From Setaria digitata (lineage: Eukaryota > Nematoda > Chromadorea > Rhabditida > Setariidae): a DNA stretch of 64,000 bases. Positions 37,898 through 51,151 of the stretch are shown one piece after another. Position 1 is the first letter of the stretch; every line of letters begins with the position of its first letter. Below the pieces are notes generated by a model. The model had not been told where the DNA came from. It made no database searches and was given only the letters and a program-made list of their open reading frames with translations. The DNA lies in assembly GCA_003640385.1 (NCBI GenBank), contig RCAB01000116.1, positions 62,001 through 126,000 on the forward strand, in the 5' to 3' direction. Made by a program: the position numbers and the translations under genes.

Positions 37898-38084
37898 TAC
37901 TTTTAATATATATATATATATATATATTAAAAGTATTTTAATTTTTATATATATATTAAAAGTAATTTTAATTTTAAAAATTAATCCCACTTCAGTTTGG
38001 TGAAAATTGTGCAGAAATGTAAACTTTTTATATATATATATATATAAAGTTTCATTTATTAATTGAAATATATATATTTCAATT
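37898..38084. repeat. Cluster of AT-cored palindromes
   Basis: Three consecutive palindromes share a TATA core: 37898-37935 (arms TACTTTTAATAT), 38021-38052 (AAACTTT ... AAAGTTT) and a perfect 24 bp one at 38061-38084 (AATTGAAATATA). A further ATATTAAAAGTAATTTT copy lies at about 37948-37966. The sequence could form cruciforms. Confidence 0.8.
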
Positions 38085-38348
38085 ATATATACATTATTTA
38101 AATTTATATTAGTTTATTAATTTAATTTTTAATAAATAGGATTGGATACGAAATTACTGAAGCATTTGAAGCAAACGGAAACTGAAAGATAGATAAGAAG
38201 AGGGTTAGGATGGTAGCATGCCGCCTAATTTTGACAGATGCCTTTTTACTTCCGGTGAAGTCGAGAAATTGTGGAAAATTGAAATTAAGGCGAATGCAGC
38301 ATTAATCCCACTTCAGTTTGGTGAAAATTGTGCAGAAATGTAAACTTT
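37980..38348 (+). repeat. 48 bp direct repeat flanking the palindrome cluster
   Basis: Bases 37980-38027 and 38301-38348 are identical (ATTAATCCCACTTCAG ... AAACTTT). The AAACTTT end of the first copy forms one arm of the 38021-38052 palindrome. The ~270 bases between them include a higher-GC stretch at 38200-38300 without a recognisable frame. There is no N here, so this may be a real duplication. Confidence 0.85.
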
Positions 38349-39897
38349 AACATTTTTTACTTCAATTAAATAAATTTCCCAATTTATTCTAAACATTTAT
38401 TTCGAAATGAAATAAATGTTCATTATATTATTGATTAAAAGTAATTGAAATTTAGAATTATACATTGCATAGGAATTAGGGAATTTGTTTGTTGTCTGTT
38501 ATCATTTAATCTTGTCATTTTTTTTAGTAAAATTTACCATAGCATATTTGTCTCAGAAATTTCCAATTTCACTTTGTAATACCCTACGTAAATTAGTAGT
38601 AATAGATGAATGAAAAATAAGTAATTTAAAAAGAAAAAGAAGTAACAAGATGAAATGAATGTTGTATTTCGATAAATTGATCCATTCTCAATCAGCAATT
38701 GATGATCGCTTATTCGTAGCATTCAATAATAATGTAAATTGAAATGAGACGAGAATGAATGAATGCTGCTGTACAAATCATATCATTTTGCACTCGTAAT
38801 GTATATTTATTTAGTGAAAATTGTTTGCGAGTAAAACTGAGTGAAGATCGAATTGGCTATTGGAATTGAACTGTACGAAGTGGATATCTTTGCTTGAATA
38901 TTTGCTCATTTCAGTTTTCTAAACCTTTCAGTTCTTCATTTCTCGCCATTTCTTGATCATCTTTGATGCCATCGATGACAAATGATTGTGATTTTGTATG
39001 ATAGATATATATTTGTTGGTACCATCCAGATGAAATCGAAATATTTCCACCGATTTCATCAACATTTCCTTTTTTTTTTTCCTCTTTTCCCCCCTCCCTC
39101 CCGCAAATATTTTTTTTCCAATTTGCTAAGATTCATTTATTTCTTCCTTTAGAATTCATCATTCGTTTTTTTTTTTTTTTGTTTTGTTTTTTTTTCTTGC
39201 TTTATGCCTAGCCTTTCTAAGCCATAAAATATGCTCATTCTTAATTATTATTTGCTATTTTTTTTTTTTTTTTTTTTTTTTTTTATACGAATAAATAGTA
39301 TTATTTCATAAGATTGTATCTTTTGTAACACTTTCAAGTCGTTTTAATTGTGTGTTTTAAAGACATTTATGTTTACATATGTTACATCTTATTTCCATCG
39401 TGAAATCATCTAGTGAGCTGAAATGATTTAAAATTTCGGAAATAATTGAATCTCTAGTTTGCTTCCTTTTAACATTGTTATTTTTAGCTATTAATTTCAT
39501 AATTTCATTCATATCAAATTCAAACTGTTTAGAATTTTTTCATCAACTATCACATCCAGCGGTATTCCATTTCTGCTCCTGCTTTTATCACCAAAAAGCA
39601 CTCGATCCGGAACCGTTTTTTTTTTTCCTTTTTTTAACTGAAATATAAATGAAAAAAAAAAAAATTACTCATTCATAAATTTTTCGATCTCTCCAAAATT
39701 TTCACTAAAGGCCTTAATTTAACCTATATTTTAAATGCATCATTATAAAGCTGAAATTGTTTGAAAATAGTTTTAAAAATAATAAAATTTTAAGAAAAAA
39801 AATGAAGAAAACAAAGAAAATTTAAAAAAAAAAAAAAACTGAAAAATAAAAATTAAATAAACTAAACTAGATGAATTCCAGAGCTCTTTCTTTCTCG

Positions 39898-39929
<32 letters not shown>

Positions 39930-39990
39930 AAGCTAAATTCACTTTTCGTCAATTGTGATTCATCACTAAACATCTCCAACCATCTAACCA

Positions 39991-40048
39991 TTCCGTCCGT
40001 TCGTCTTTCCGTCCTTCCGTTCCTCCAACTATCCATCCATCCATCAAT
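39991..40048. repeat. Degenerate TCCGTCCGT / ATCC repeat
   Basis: CCGTCCGTTCGTCTTTCCGT-type tract followed by (ATCC)n, about 700 bases upstream of the DOK gene. A similar CCGT tract occurs at 57841-57894. Confidence 0.75.
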
Positions 40049-40724
40049 TTCCTGTTCCTGTCGTCTGTTTCATCCGTTTATGACAATTTTTTGGACACTC
40101 TTTTTCATTTACCATATGGGATCTAAAATGAAAATCGGATATCCGATTGATAGGAAATCATTTGATGGAATAATTTTACACCTCTACACTTTCCTCCCAC
40201 AGATTACAATATTTATTAGCTTTAGTGATAACTTGAAACAGCTTATCAGGATTAGCTAAAATAATTTAAAATAATTTTATACTTGGCTTTCTTTCTGTTT
40301 AACTCATCATAATATTTGTAATATTTTTGTTGTCCTATTATACAAACATTAATAGCATTATCAGATCAGCAGCTAATGAAAAGGAAATTTTATAATTTTT
40401 TTTTTTTTTTTTAAATTTTTCAAATTTTCAGCATAAAATTCATTGATCTTTTGCATTGATGCAATTTAATATCAAAAATTATATAGCTAAATTGAATTTT
40501 CTTGAACCATTTGACATCTTAATGAACAATAACAGTAATGAATGACAAATGAGTGAGGCAGTTGTGAAAAAAAAAAAAAAAAATGTCAGTTTGTTAAAAT
40601 ATTTCAATTTACTGAGAGAATTATCCAAATACAATAATTGTATGTATTATCGATTTTTCATTTTTACTGTATTTTCCACATTTGTTACGAAATATTATTT
40701 TCACTTAAAATTTTATTCCAAAAT

Positions 40725-40740
40725 TTAAAATTTAGGGACG
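40725..40740 (+). promoter_or_regulatory. Candidate spliced-leader trans-splice acceptor for the DOK gene
   Basis: AAAATTTAG ends at 40735, leaving a five-base leader (GGACG) before the ATG at 40741. Nematode mRNAs that receive a spliced leader typically have the acceptor a few bases before the start codon. No in-frame ATG lies just upstream. Confidence 0.5.
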
Positions 40741-42203
40741 ATGGAACCAGTATATGATGGCACAGTGCATATTTTTCAAGGTCGATTTTTTTCAGTAAGT
40801 TTTTAAAAAGAAAAAAATTTTTTTTTTTTTCTGAAATCTTTCATAATTTACATTTACCTAAAGCATCATAGGGTTAATTTTACATTCCTCTGACACCATA
40901 ATTAATTGGTATTACATTTGATAGGATCATTTGCTCTTATAACTGATTTTTTTTTCTTTTTTTGTCTTTTTTTTTTTTTTCATGCTGATTCGAATTTTTG
41001 TATGATGAAAAGATAATATGCAATGATATTTTTGTTTTATTTTATCAGTATGCATCACAAAGATATTTATAACATAACAGTTTATCAGATTAGAAAATTA
41101 ACATACGCTATGAATTTCATAGTGTTTGCTTCTGAATTATTCGTTTTTTTTTTTTTTTTTAAATCATGATAGNGAAGGAATAATTTATCCTCGACAAAAA
41201 AAAAAGTGAAGAATTTTTTTTTTTTTTCCCCTATCGCAAAAAGAAAACTAAATTATTAGCATAATGTTTACAGTTACTATTTATTGGCAATATTTTGTTC
41301 AAATTTTATTTTAAATTACGAATTTCCTCTTTGCCCTTATATTAGTAGCTGACACGGAACAACAACAAAAAAAAAAAATAATTGATAAGGGAATGAAAAA
41401 AAAAAAAAAAAAAAAAAAAGAAAAGATGGATTTATCGAATTAAACTTGGCAACGAAAAAGACAACCAAGCATGAATTTCAGTTTTCAAATTCACTTATAC
41501 TGCTTAATGACATTACTCTCATCTCATTTCACATCTGCAAATTCCCATCTTTCGATGATCATCGCTAACTTAGCCATTTCTTTAACATTTAATTCAATTC
41601 AAGTGCTCCAAAATTGACATGCAACTATACGCTACATGCTCATTTATCTTTGATTACAGGGAGGGAAAAGACAACAAATAGGCTAAAATAAATTTAAATT
41701 AATTTTTCTTTTTCCTTCACAATGATACTTAGCTATCCGGTTTCATTTTGCAATCAGCAAGCACTGCTTCATGTCATTCATGATGAACTAGAAGAGAAAT
41801 TGATAGCAGGACTGAGGATGAAGTGTTTCCAGAAATGGAAACGATTCAAGGGTGCAATATTTGAAGAAAATATGACAGGCCGAGCACGTCTCGAGATCTA
41901 TACATCCGGTTCGCAGCTTGCCGCCTTAACACCTTCAAAAAGTATCCTTCTGGGTGAATGTGTTGCCATCCGGATTGTTCATTTCCGAAATACAATTAGC
42001 AGTATGTTTACTCATTTAACATTTATACAATCCTCCAATTTCATTTTTTCGTAATTAATTGCATTTCATTTCGATAATTTTGAAGGTAACCTGAATTACC
42101 GCATCCTTTTTTAGTGTAATCTGTCATCGTCAAACATTGCCTGTATTTTAAAATATTAGTCTCTTTTAAGATTTTCTCATAATTAAAAGAATTCAGGAAG
42201 AAA

Positions 42204-42252
<49 letters not shown>

Positions 42253-45200
42253 CATACATACATGCATGTAATAAATAATATTTAAAATTTTGTTTTTTTT
42301 TTTTTGAGTATAAACTTCTTTGTTGGACCTATAATAAAATATTATTCATATATTATAATGCTAAAAATTCCATATGTATTGTTTTTCTCCGTTCGCCGAA
42401 AGAAATAATCCTTGGTTTGGGACTGTAATAAATGATCACATTACTACGTTCGTAATTAACGCTTAAAATTTTAATTACAATAATGAATATGCTTGTGGTA
42501 ACTGTAACAATTTCGCACCCATTTGTGGTTATGCAAGTGGATACAGTTGCTGTCAAATTTATTATTAATTTAAGTCTTATTTCTAAATATATTTTTTGAT
42601 TTCCATTTTTTAGATGATAATCGTATCATTCAAATTCAACCAAGGAATGCTCCAGTGCTTCTTATTGCAGTGGAGAATGTAGAAGAGTGGCATTATGTTT
42701 TGTGCAAAGTTGCATTTCCGGATCAGGTTAATTTGTTGATCATTTCATCATCCTTTTCCCACTTATACTTTCCGGACATCAACCATTCCACATTTCATAT
42801 GAGCTAATAAGAAAATCTTCACAAGTTATTTTTATCATTGGTAAAAAGAAAAACCACTGATAACACTTATCACCGACTAAGATGTGATGCTTCTTTTGAA
42901 GCAAGCATCAATCATATGATTCATTGCTCTATATTATATAGATGAAAGATAATGCACAGCATAAAAGATTGCAGCTTTTCAACATTGAAAAATAACCAGA
43001 AGAAAAATTTCTTTTATAGGAACTTTAAAAATTTCTTTTATAAGGAAAAAAAAAAATTAACATTTAAAAATTTTTAAAACTGAACAGAAAATGTAAAGGT
43101 ATTATTATAATCTAACATCATATTTACTTCCAACACTTAAAATATCTTTAATTTATAAAAGAAAAAAAAAAAAAAAAAAGTAAAAAAATCATTGTAACTA
43201 AAATGACTGCTATCCAAAGAATGGGAAAAACTGTTATAATAGTAAATATTAAAGATTATGATAATCAGCAAAAGAATAGCAGCTAGTGAAATATTATGCT
43301 AGAACAATTCTCTCTCAATTATCCATGATGCTATCCTGTATTGCAATAAATTTAATTAAATTTCAGTTCGCTTCAATTGGGACACATCCTTCGTCCTCGC
43401 TATCTACAAATTCTAACGATGAGTACGATGTTCCATGGGATTGTATGTACACTGTTTTTTTTTTTTTTTTTTTTTTTTTGATGTCACTACTATTTTTAAT
43501 ATTTTGTTAAATTGAATTGCTATAATGATTGTTTTCATTTGTACTAGGGATGTTATAGTTTTGATTTCAGTAAGTCGTATTCCGGTACTGTTAGAGAGTA
43601 ACAAAAATATACATCGTATGAAGATTCCGGAAGGAAACTATGAAATTAGTTTTGGAGATTCTATTTTTTTGAAAAATGGCTTTAGCTGCATCGAGGCTTG
43701 GTCTTATCCACAAATTACTTGGTTAGTTCTGGTAGTATTTGACTTGCTATATAAATAGGATTTATATTCAATGATACTTTTTTCTTTTTTTTTTTTTTAA
43801 CAATCTTAAAAGTTTTGCAGCATTTGATCTAAATAGAGCTATGTATAATAAATATATTGTAAAAAGATTAAGTGACGTAAAATTTTAACACAAATGTATC
43901 TTATTACTCTAAACAAACAATATGCCACATAATTTAAGCTTTAATTATAATTTCAACGCTTGTTTTTCTTTTTTTTTTTTTTTTTTCAAAGCCTTTTGTT
44001 CAAAAATGAGCTATTCAAATCTTCAGGCAATCTGTGCTCATAAATTCTTTTTCATATGTCATGAACTTATAATCTGATATTTAGTTAATAATCAGATGTA
44101 GTGATTATTAGGAGGGAAAAAAAGTAATTGTAAATGATGGCTAGGAATTGATCCAAGACTTTGCTAGTGATCAGTTTTTAGGTTCGGTACCGGTGAAAAT
44201 TGTTTTGCTTTTGAAGTTGATTATGATCAACCATACGAATTTAAATGTGGACGACCGGAAAATGTTCTGGAAGCGTTACAACAACATATTAAACTGAAAC
44301 CTGATACGGCACTTCCTACAAACACATGTAATGTCTACACGAAGCAGTACGTTCCAGCTGAACAGAAACTTGATCGGTTTGTATTTATCACCTGTTGATC
44401 ATTATCAACGATAAAAAAAAAAAAATTAATTTGGTAAAATGGATCTGAACAGAATTAAATACTTGATTTAAAAAAATTCAATTGTGAAATCTAATTAATT
44501 GCTAATTAATGCGGTCATCAAAATGGATTCCATAAGTGATGAGCAATTTCCTTGGACGAAATGCTCAAGAAAATTAATGGATTTTCTTGCCAAAAGATTA
44601 ACTGGACGAGTATTTAGGAGTTCATCGGAGCGTCAGGTGCAAAGACCATCACTATGTTCGACACCATCATTTCGAAACGAGCGAAGCACGCTGAATTCTG
44701 GATCAGGTGATTCACGTTCACGTTTTCCATTTTTCCGTCTAAAGAAAGAACAGAAGGAGAGAGAAAAGTTCGAACTGGATGCAAAGGATGAATGGATAAG
44801 GTTCTGCTTTATATTTTTATTCAGTTGTAACTTAAAAATAGATCGAATCAGATTTTTTTTACAAGTAAGTCAAGTATCAAGAATTGAATTGAAATTAATC
44901 GCTTTTCATGAAATTTGGAAAAGAATTACCCGTTTTTGAGCTATTTAGAATAACTGATAAAAATTTCAAAGATCAATGGAATTACAAAAATAAGGGTTAG
45001 AATCTAAATCATTGGAATTAAGTTTTATCATTGGAAAATTGCGATCGTACCTGCAGATATAGCAAAGAAAATTTGGATGATATGTACAACAATGATTTAT
45101 ATCGAACAAAACTACCGGAAAGAAGTTACTCGAGGTTTCCAGACGTGCCCAATACGCGTGAATTTCAGCGTGACCTTGAACAAACCATTGCTAAGCGTGT

Positions 45201-45680
45201 ATAAAATTTTCCACTTACTTTCCCTTTTTTAAAAAAAAAAAAAAAAATGTTAAAAGAAGGAATTTACAAAGAATAATCTAATTTTTCGTCTGTTCTATTT
45301 CGTACTTTTTACAGTAACATTATTTGCTAAAAGCTCCATTTTTATTTCAGTAAAATACTTCACATAAATAAACATTTTAGGCTTTATGCATATCGCTATC
45401 AAGTGAAGCATTATCAGGAATGGATAATAACTGTAGTAATGGTAGCAACAACGGTAATCAGAATAAAAAGGTCATCTTACGTCCACGTGTTATAATGGAT
45501 GCTGATTTGTTGGAGCCGTCGATTTTCACACCATCCACCGACAATTTAGAAAATGATAGTGGAGTAGGAAGTCTTCAGGCTCGCATTCGTGATTCAGTAG
45601 TTTCTGCTCCTAGTCCTAGTCCAGTTACATGCAAGCCTAATACAATTAATACTCATTTTAGGCAGTCGCTGATCAATTAA
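40741..45680 (+). CDS. DOK-family adaptor, PH plus IRS-type PTB domain, 9 exons
   Basis: Docking-protein adaptor, expected at the plasma membrane below receptor tyrosine kinases. Exons: 40741-40794, 41833-42001, 42614-42726, 43367-43442, 43571-43721, 44182-44376, 44537-44800, 45057-45198, 45381-45680. Phases close throughout, giving 487 residues. The PH domain (about 1-118) begins YDGTVHIFQGRFFSKWKRFKG and ends NVEEWHYVLCKVAFPDQ, like DOK1. The PTB domain (about 140-250) has IPEGNYEISF, SCIEAWSYPQI, NCFAFEVD and NVLEALQQHI. The tail has several tyrosines (DDMYNNDLYRTKLPERSYSRF) that could be kinase targets, and ends in a Ser-rich stretch. Exon 2 could start at 41757 through an in-frame CAATCAG, adding 25 residues that break the PH alignment. 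A TAA at 45202 would end a shorter isoform if the last intron is retained. Which C. elegans dok paralogue this matches is not certain. Confidence 0.87.
42206..42250. repeat. (CA)n microsatellite
   Basis: About 22 uninterrupted AC dinucleotides followed by TGCATACATACATGCATG, in the second intron of the DOK gene. Confidence 0.95.
43571..44376 (+). other. IRS-type PTB domain lacking the usual arginines
   Basis: In DOK1 the PTB segment WPYTLLRRYGRD ... FSFEAGRRC carries paired arginines that contact phosphotyrosine. The matching segments here are WSYPQITWFGTGE and FAFEVDYDQP, with no arginine at either place. The fold-defining positions are kept (GNYEISF, CFAFEV, the closing helix NVLEALQQHI). 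Exon 43571 uses a TTTCAG acceptor; another AG 24 bases upstream (43546-43547) leads to a stop in the required phase. Confidence 0.75.
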
Positions 45681-46664
45681 TTCAGATAAATTATGCAAGC
45701 TTTAAATTTATATGGGTAAAATTAATACGAATTCATTTGAAGCAACTCAATTTCATTTATATATTTGATAATTTTTAATTAATGACTACGTTCAGATCTT
45801 TTTCATTTTATTCATATCACATTATAGCAATATTGCTTCAAAGTGTTGTTATCATCATCAAATATATTTTAAGTCTTCAATTTTTTTTTTCTCTTTTTTT
45901 TTTTTGAACAAAAATAACACACGAAAACAAAAGACAAAAAAAAAACTAAAAGAATTTGCTTCTCAGAACTCAAAACAGCGAGAGTTTACTTTTCTAAATG
46001 TAAAGTGGTGCTTATATTAATAATTTTTTAAAATTTCCATATTTATTTAAACACAAATGCATTTATTGACTGTGCCACATGAATAGGTTCCATTTTCAAT
46101 TGTATTTCTCGATTTTTTTTTTTTTTTTTTTTGCTTAGCACTGCATACTATTTCGATAAATTCGAACTTTTGCAAGTTGTCGTTTGCGATGATGCAAAAA
46201 AAAAAAAAAAAAAAAATGAAATAAATTTAAAAAAAAGACGCTGAAAAAAAAAAAAAAAAAAAAAAAAAAAGAAAGAAAACTACTTCCCAGACTCACCGGA
46301 GCTACAAGTCTCATGAAGTTGTCACTTTTGAGTTTTATCACGATACAGATTCACTTGTTTCCTTTCTTAGATACTTCAAGAATTCACATTGCCTTGCTGT
46401 TCCGAGTATGAAGAAAATGGAATATTAACAGGAATGTCAAGAAAAAAAAAAAAAAAAAAATGCTGAAAGTTCATCATTTAAGTTTTAAATTAAACCATAG
46501 CTATTTCCCCTTTCCTATCTATATTCATGATTTCAAAATTCCAAACAAATATTTTGCAAATGCTAAAGGGCAATAGATGGGTGGATCATCTGAATTCTGG
46601 AAGTTATGTAAATTTCTTCACTATTTATGGCTGAAAATGTCATGAGCATTTATTTAAAAACAAA

Positions 46665-46696
<32 letters not shown>

Positions 46697-48404
46697 CTTG
46701 ATAAAATTCTCGCTTCAGGAGCATTGCAAATGAAATGAAATTTTTAAATATCACAGGATTTTTTTTTTTCCTCCTATATTTCATACTTTTTTTGAACATT
46801 TATCGCATTGTTTTTAACTCTTATTTTGGAACAAAAAGCAAAAAAAAAAAAATTATCACAATTTTTTAAAGCATTTAACTTTGTTGTCATTCAGACTCAA
46901 TCAGTGTCGTTCGTTGTCTCAGCTTCACCATATGAATTCCATTTGTCTTATGATATCTGATATCTTCCTTATCACTTTTACTGGAAGTTCACCGTATAAT
47001 CCCTATCATTCGCATCGGATACACCTCATTCTACATACATGGATAAACTTTACACTTACATCGTTTAATTTTACAGATTATCTTGGCTTCGTTTCAACAA
47101 AACTATTCCTTATGCCTTTGGGAGATTTGAACTTCTGCTAAATATTTCACCGGATGAAATACATAATTCATCTCTATAGCACTTCATTGCTAATTAATCC
47201 GAAATTTTTTCATTATACATGGTGTAGCAGAGATCGTTATGCTAATTATTGATTAATAACCAATAATTATGGCTAATGATTCGTTTTTTTCTTTTAATAT
47301 TTTTTAAAAAATGTTCCATCCAGTCTTTTTTTTTTCTCCTCTCCAATTTAATTGCTCCTGAATCGGAAAATGAATTAGTAAATTAGACAATTTACACAGA
47401 ATTAATTACAAATGACATCATTACATAAACAAAAGATACTATTTTCGTTTTATCTTTTTCTACTGGTAAGAAGTAAAAAAAAGAAAGAAAAAGAAAAAAA
47501 AAAAAAAAAGGGAAGAAATGAATTTTTTGATGTGAAAACATAGTTGCACCGCTGAGACTTTAAGTCGTTTAGTTGATTTGTAAGCTAACATCAAACATCT
47601 GCCCATTTCTCGACTTCATTTTTAGCTCCAATGTTAGACTCAGTGCTTTTTCCTCCGTTCTAAATGACTCTTCTTCATTCTGCTGTTCAGTCCAGTTCGA
47701 TATCACAACTTCTGTGGCTTATTGCATCAGCAACATTGTCAAACTTATCATTTTATCATTTATTATGGATATATCATGATTCTCATTCATTTTCTTTCTA
47801 ACTTTTACCACACTTATATCTTTCTATTCTGTTTATAATATCATCATGATTTTCATCCTATTCTATTTCTAACATTTTTATGATTATCAAGTCATTGGAT
47901 TTAGATTTACGATACAATACTGTTGTGATTAAATTGCACGATGATTTCGCTAGGAATTAGGTTGATGAACTCTTTCAGTTAATTAATTGATTAATAAGAG
48001 CTATTGATAATTCAAATAGCTTCCGCCTCTCTTCACTATGAAACTTTTAGAGATATCACACCTCATTACTTTAATGCATATTATTCCTAAATGACTTTTC
48101 TGAAAACTCAAGAATAATCAATATCTTCATTTCTGTCAATTATTATTATTATTATTATTGTTATTATTGTCATCATTATTTACTATTGCCATCATTATTA
48201 TTAGCATCATTATCACCATTGCTTTGTTATTATTAATTATTATTAATACATGTTACTAGCTTTATCAATATATCATCCATGGTTTTCACTCTTTACACGA
48301 TTAGGATTTCATTATGATAATGACCGTTCAGTCATTAATATATTGCGAATAACATTACCGAATTACAGCAATTATTGTTAATAGAATCAAATCTATATTA
48401 AAAT
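45681..48404. other. Non-coding DNA after the DOK gene
   Basis: Poly-A/T tracts, with a candidate AATAAA near 46219 in a poly-A context. An open frame at 46881-47141 has no low-complexity bias but resembles no family I know and lacks good flanking splice sites. I regard it as non-coding. Confidence 0.5.
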
Positions 48405-48430
48405 TGTTATTGTGGCGAACCACAATAACA
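48405..48430. repeat. Perfect 11 bp stem, 4-base loop hairpin
   Basis: TGTTATTGTGG, loop CGAA, then CCACAATAACA. No T-run follows directly. Possible structured RNA or protein-binding site; the role is unknown. Confidence 0.8.
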
Positions 48431-50177
48431 GATTACCGGAAATATTAAACATCGTCTAAAATTCTTCCACCTTTGTGGCGGAATTACTATTCTCTTCAGT
48501 AAAGATTTTTATAAAATTCATTTCTTCTGTAATTCATTTAGTTCACTGATTAGCATAATTATGAATTAATTTTTTTCGTACATAATCAAAACTGTTCTAC
48601 ATTTAACTGCAATGATAATTGACAAACAAAAAGGAAAAAAAAAATTTTTTTTTCCGTATTTACATAAAAATTTAATGATTTTAAAATTTTATCGTTAGCA
48701 ATTGAAAGACAAAGTTTTTCAAGATTTTTTGTGAATTTTCTCAAATCAGCATAAATTCTTTCAAAAAGACAGTGGTTGGGAGACAGGTCGAAACGATGAG
48801 TGGTACGAACAGCTCGTAATTAAAGAATACAATTTCAATCTTGTATACAATTTTAAATTGTATAAAAGTTTTATACTGAAAAAAAAAAAAAAAAAGGAAG
48901 GAAAGATGTTATACCTGATATTTAAAGATTTGCTCCATTTTCCTTTTTTTTTTTTTTTTTTTTTTTTGAATGCTGCTCAGAATTAAATTTGAAATTCGAA
49001 CTAAAATCTTTTTTTGATTCCTAAAATGTTTTTATTTGAATTAAACATTTTTTCGCTTTAATTTATAAAACGTTTGTGAATACTGACTCATTCTTTAATT
49101 TTTCTAAACTTATTTACTTACTTTTCCAGATGTCATACTTGCTAGAACTGATTTATTCGTTCATTTAATAGGACAGAGCCTGTTACTTTACTGCAAACTT
49201 TCGCAAACTAGTTTTATGAAATTTTGCGAATCTTTAGTGCGAGAGTGCTACTGTCACTTTAATTTTGAAAACTCTCAGTTTGATAAAACGTATCTGTTTA
49301 CAGCAGTTGCGCATTGAAATTCTCGCCCTTTTATTTTTCAAATCATCCTTCAAACTTACTAAACAGCAATGATTATTCTGAAAGCTACTGAAATTTATTC
49401 TTCAATGTTTGCATACAGCTAAATTTAATTTCACAAATATGCATTAGTATATTTTAATAACAACAGTTTTTTTTTTCTTTCTTTCTTCGTTTCTTTTTTT
49501 TTTTTTTTTTTTAAATAAAAATTTATTTTGTTTACTGTTTTCTTTTGTTGTGAATTTAAACAATCCATTCTCCAGTGTGTTCGCAAAAACTTAACAAAAA
49601 AGAAGAGAAAAAATATATTGCATACTTCTTCAATCTTGGTTGTTTGAAAAAGAAAGAAACATTTTGAAAATTTATGTGATTTTTTTGCCCTTGAAGTGCA
49701 AAAATGGAACCGCAGATAGCAATTGAAAATTTATTCTTTATTGTCTTTTCAACACCGATTTTCCACTTCCTCTTTATTTTTTCATCAGAAAACAAAAGAA
49801 AAAAAGAAGTTTATATTAAGATATCAATTTAAAACGAAAAAAAAAAAAAAAAGAAAAACATTTCATGACGATATTTCATCCTTCCTTTTATCAATTTTAA
49901 TCAAATTTATTTTGTTAAAAAGTAATTAATAATATTCGTAATGACACACGTTTTCGAAGCTTTTCTGAACAATTTCAATGTCTATCGGACTAAGCTACGG
50001 AAATGCTTAATTAATCAGTCCTTGCTTAGTGCGTTATTTTTACCGCAATAATGCGATAAGTTTATTTCTTAAAAATTCTGGAAAAATGTCAACATTAATA
50101 TTATATCACGTATCATGGATCTAACTATACATCATAAACGTACTCACGCATATATATGTCCATACGTTGCGTGTATG

Positions 50178-50180
<3 letters not shown>

Positions 50181-50232
<52 letters not shown>
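50181..50232. repeat. (GT)n microsatellite ending at an N
   Basis: Uninterrupted GT to 50232, then N at 50233. The repeat length is therefore probably not resolved in the assembly. Confidence 0.95.
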
Positions 50233-50962
50233 NATCCGTACATTGTATTTCTATTATTAGTGGTCCATTTCCATTAGCAATTAATCAGTAGCAGCCACTG
50301 TTGCAGTCATTTCAAGCAAAATGTCCTCATTTTATTTAGGAAATAATTCATCGAAAAGTAATTTTTTCTTTCATTTTAATGAAATGGTACTTATTTTCTT
50401 CATTATTGCTTACGTATTTTATTCATCTCCCAAATTGAAATTTAATTTAAATGCTCGCATATAATGAATGGTAAATTGCACACATACACAAAAATTTCTA
50501 TTTTCATTAAATGTGCACAAGTTTGACTGCTCAAAACTGAAAATGATTAATACTAATCCTTCATAACTCTTTCATATCTTTAGAAATTGAATAACTTTAC
50601 ACCTAATGCATATATTCAATATACCTTTTCAGAAGCATTTTACATATCATCATTTCACTTACGAACAATTAATTCATTGTTATCGGATTTTTAGTAACCT
50701 CTGCATGTCTATTTTTCTCATTAGCTTTAAGTGAATTAATTTCTTAATTCTATGGCATACATATTATTTTTTATTTTTTTAACATTTTGTGTGAAGGTAA
50801 AAAAATTTTTTTTTTTCTGTAAATTGTCCAGAAATTTTCGTTCCATTCTTTACGTTATGATAATTTAATGGATATTTTGTACCAGTTTTTTTTTTTTTCG
50901 TTCATTTCATCTTTGAATAAATTCATCTTCAGAAATATCAGTAAATTTTTCATTACTTAATA

Positions 50963-51101
50963 CATATATATATATATATATATGAAAATATATATAAAAA
51001 TATATATATATATATAAAAAATATATATAAAAATATATATATATAATGCAAAATATATATATATAAATGCAAAATATATATATATATATTCATTATATAT
51101 A

Positions 51102-51148
<47 letters not shown>
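50963..51148. repeat. AT satellite-like tract with A-run spacers
   Basis: TATATATA blocks are separated by AAAAA or AATGCAAA spacers. The tract ends in a long inverted structure, ATTCATTATATATA ... TATATATAATGAAT, at about 51089-51155. Confidence 0.85.

Positions 51149-51151
<3 letters not shown>

Noticed and set aside
41757..41832. Upstream extension of DOK exon 2 from CAATCAG
   Set aside because: In frame, but it inserts 25 residues into the PH domain where DOK proteins have none; TTTCCAG at 41832 gives the correct domain spacing.
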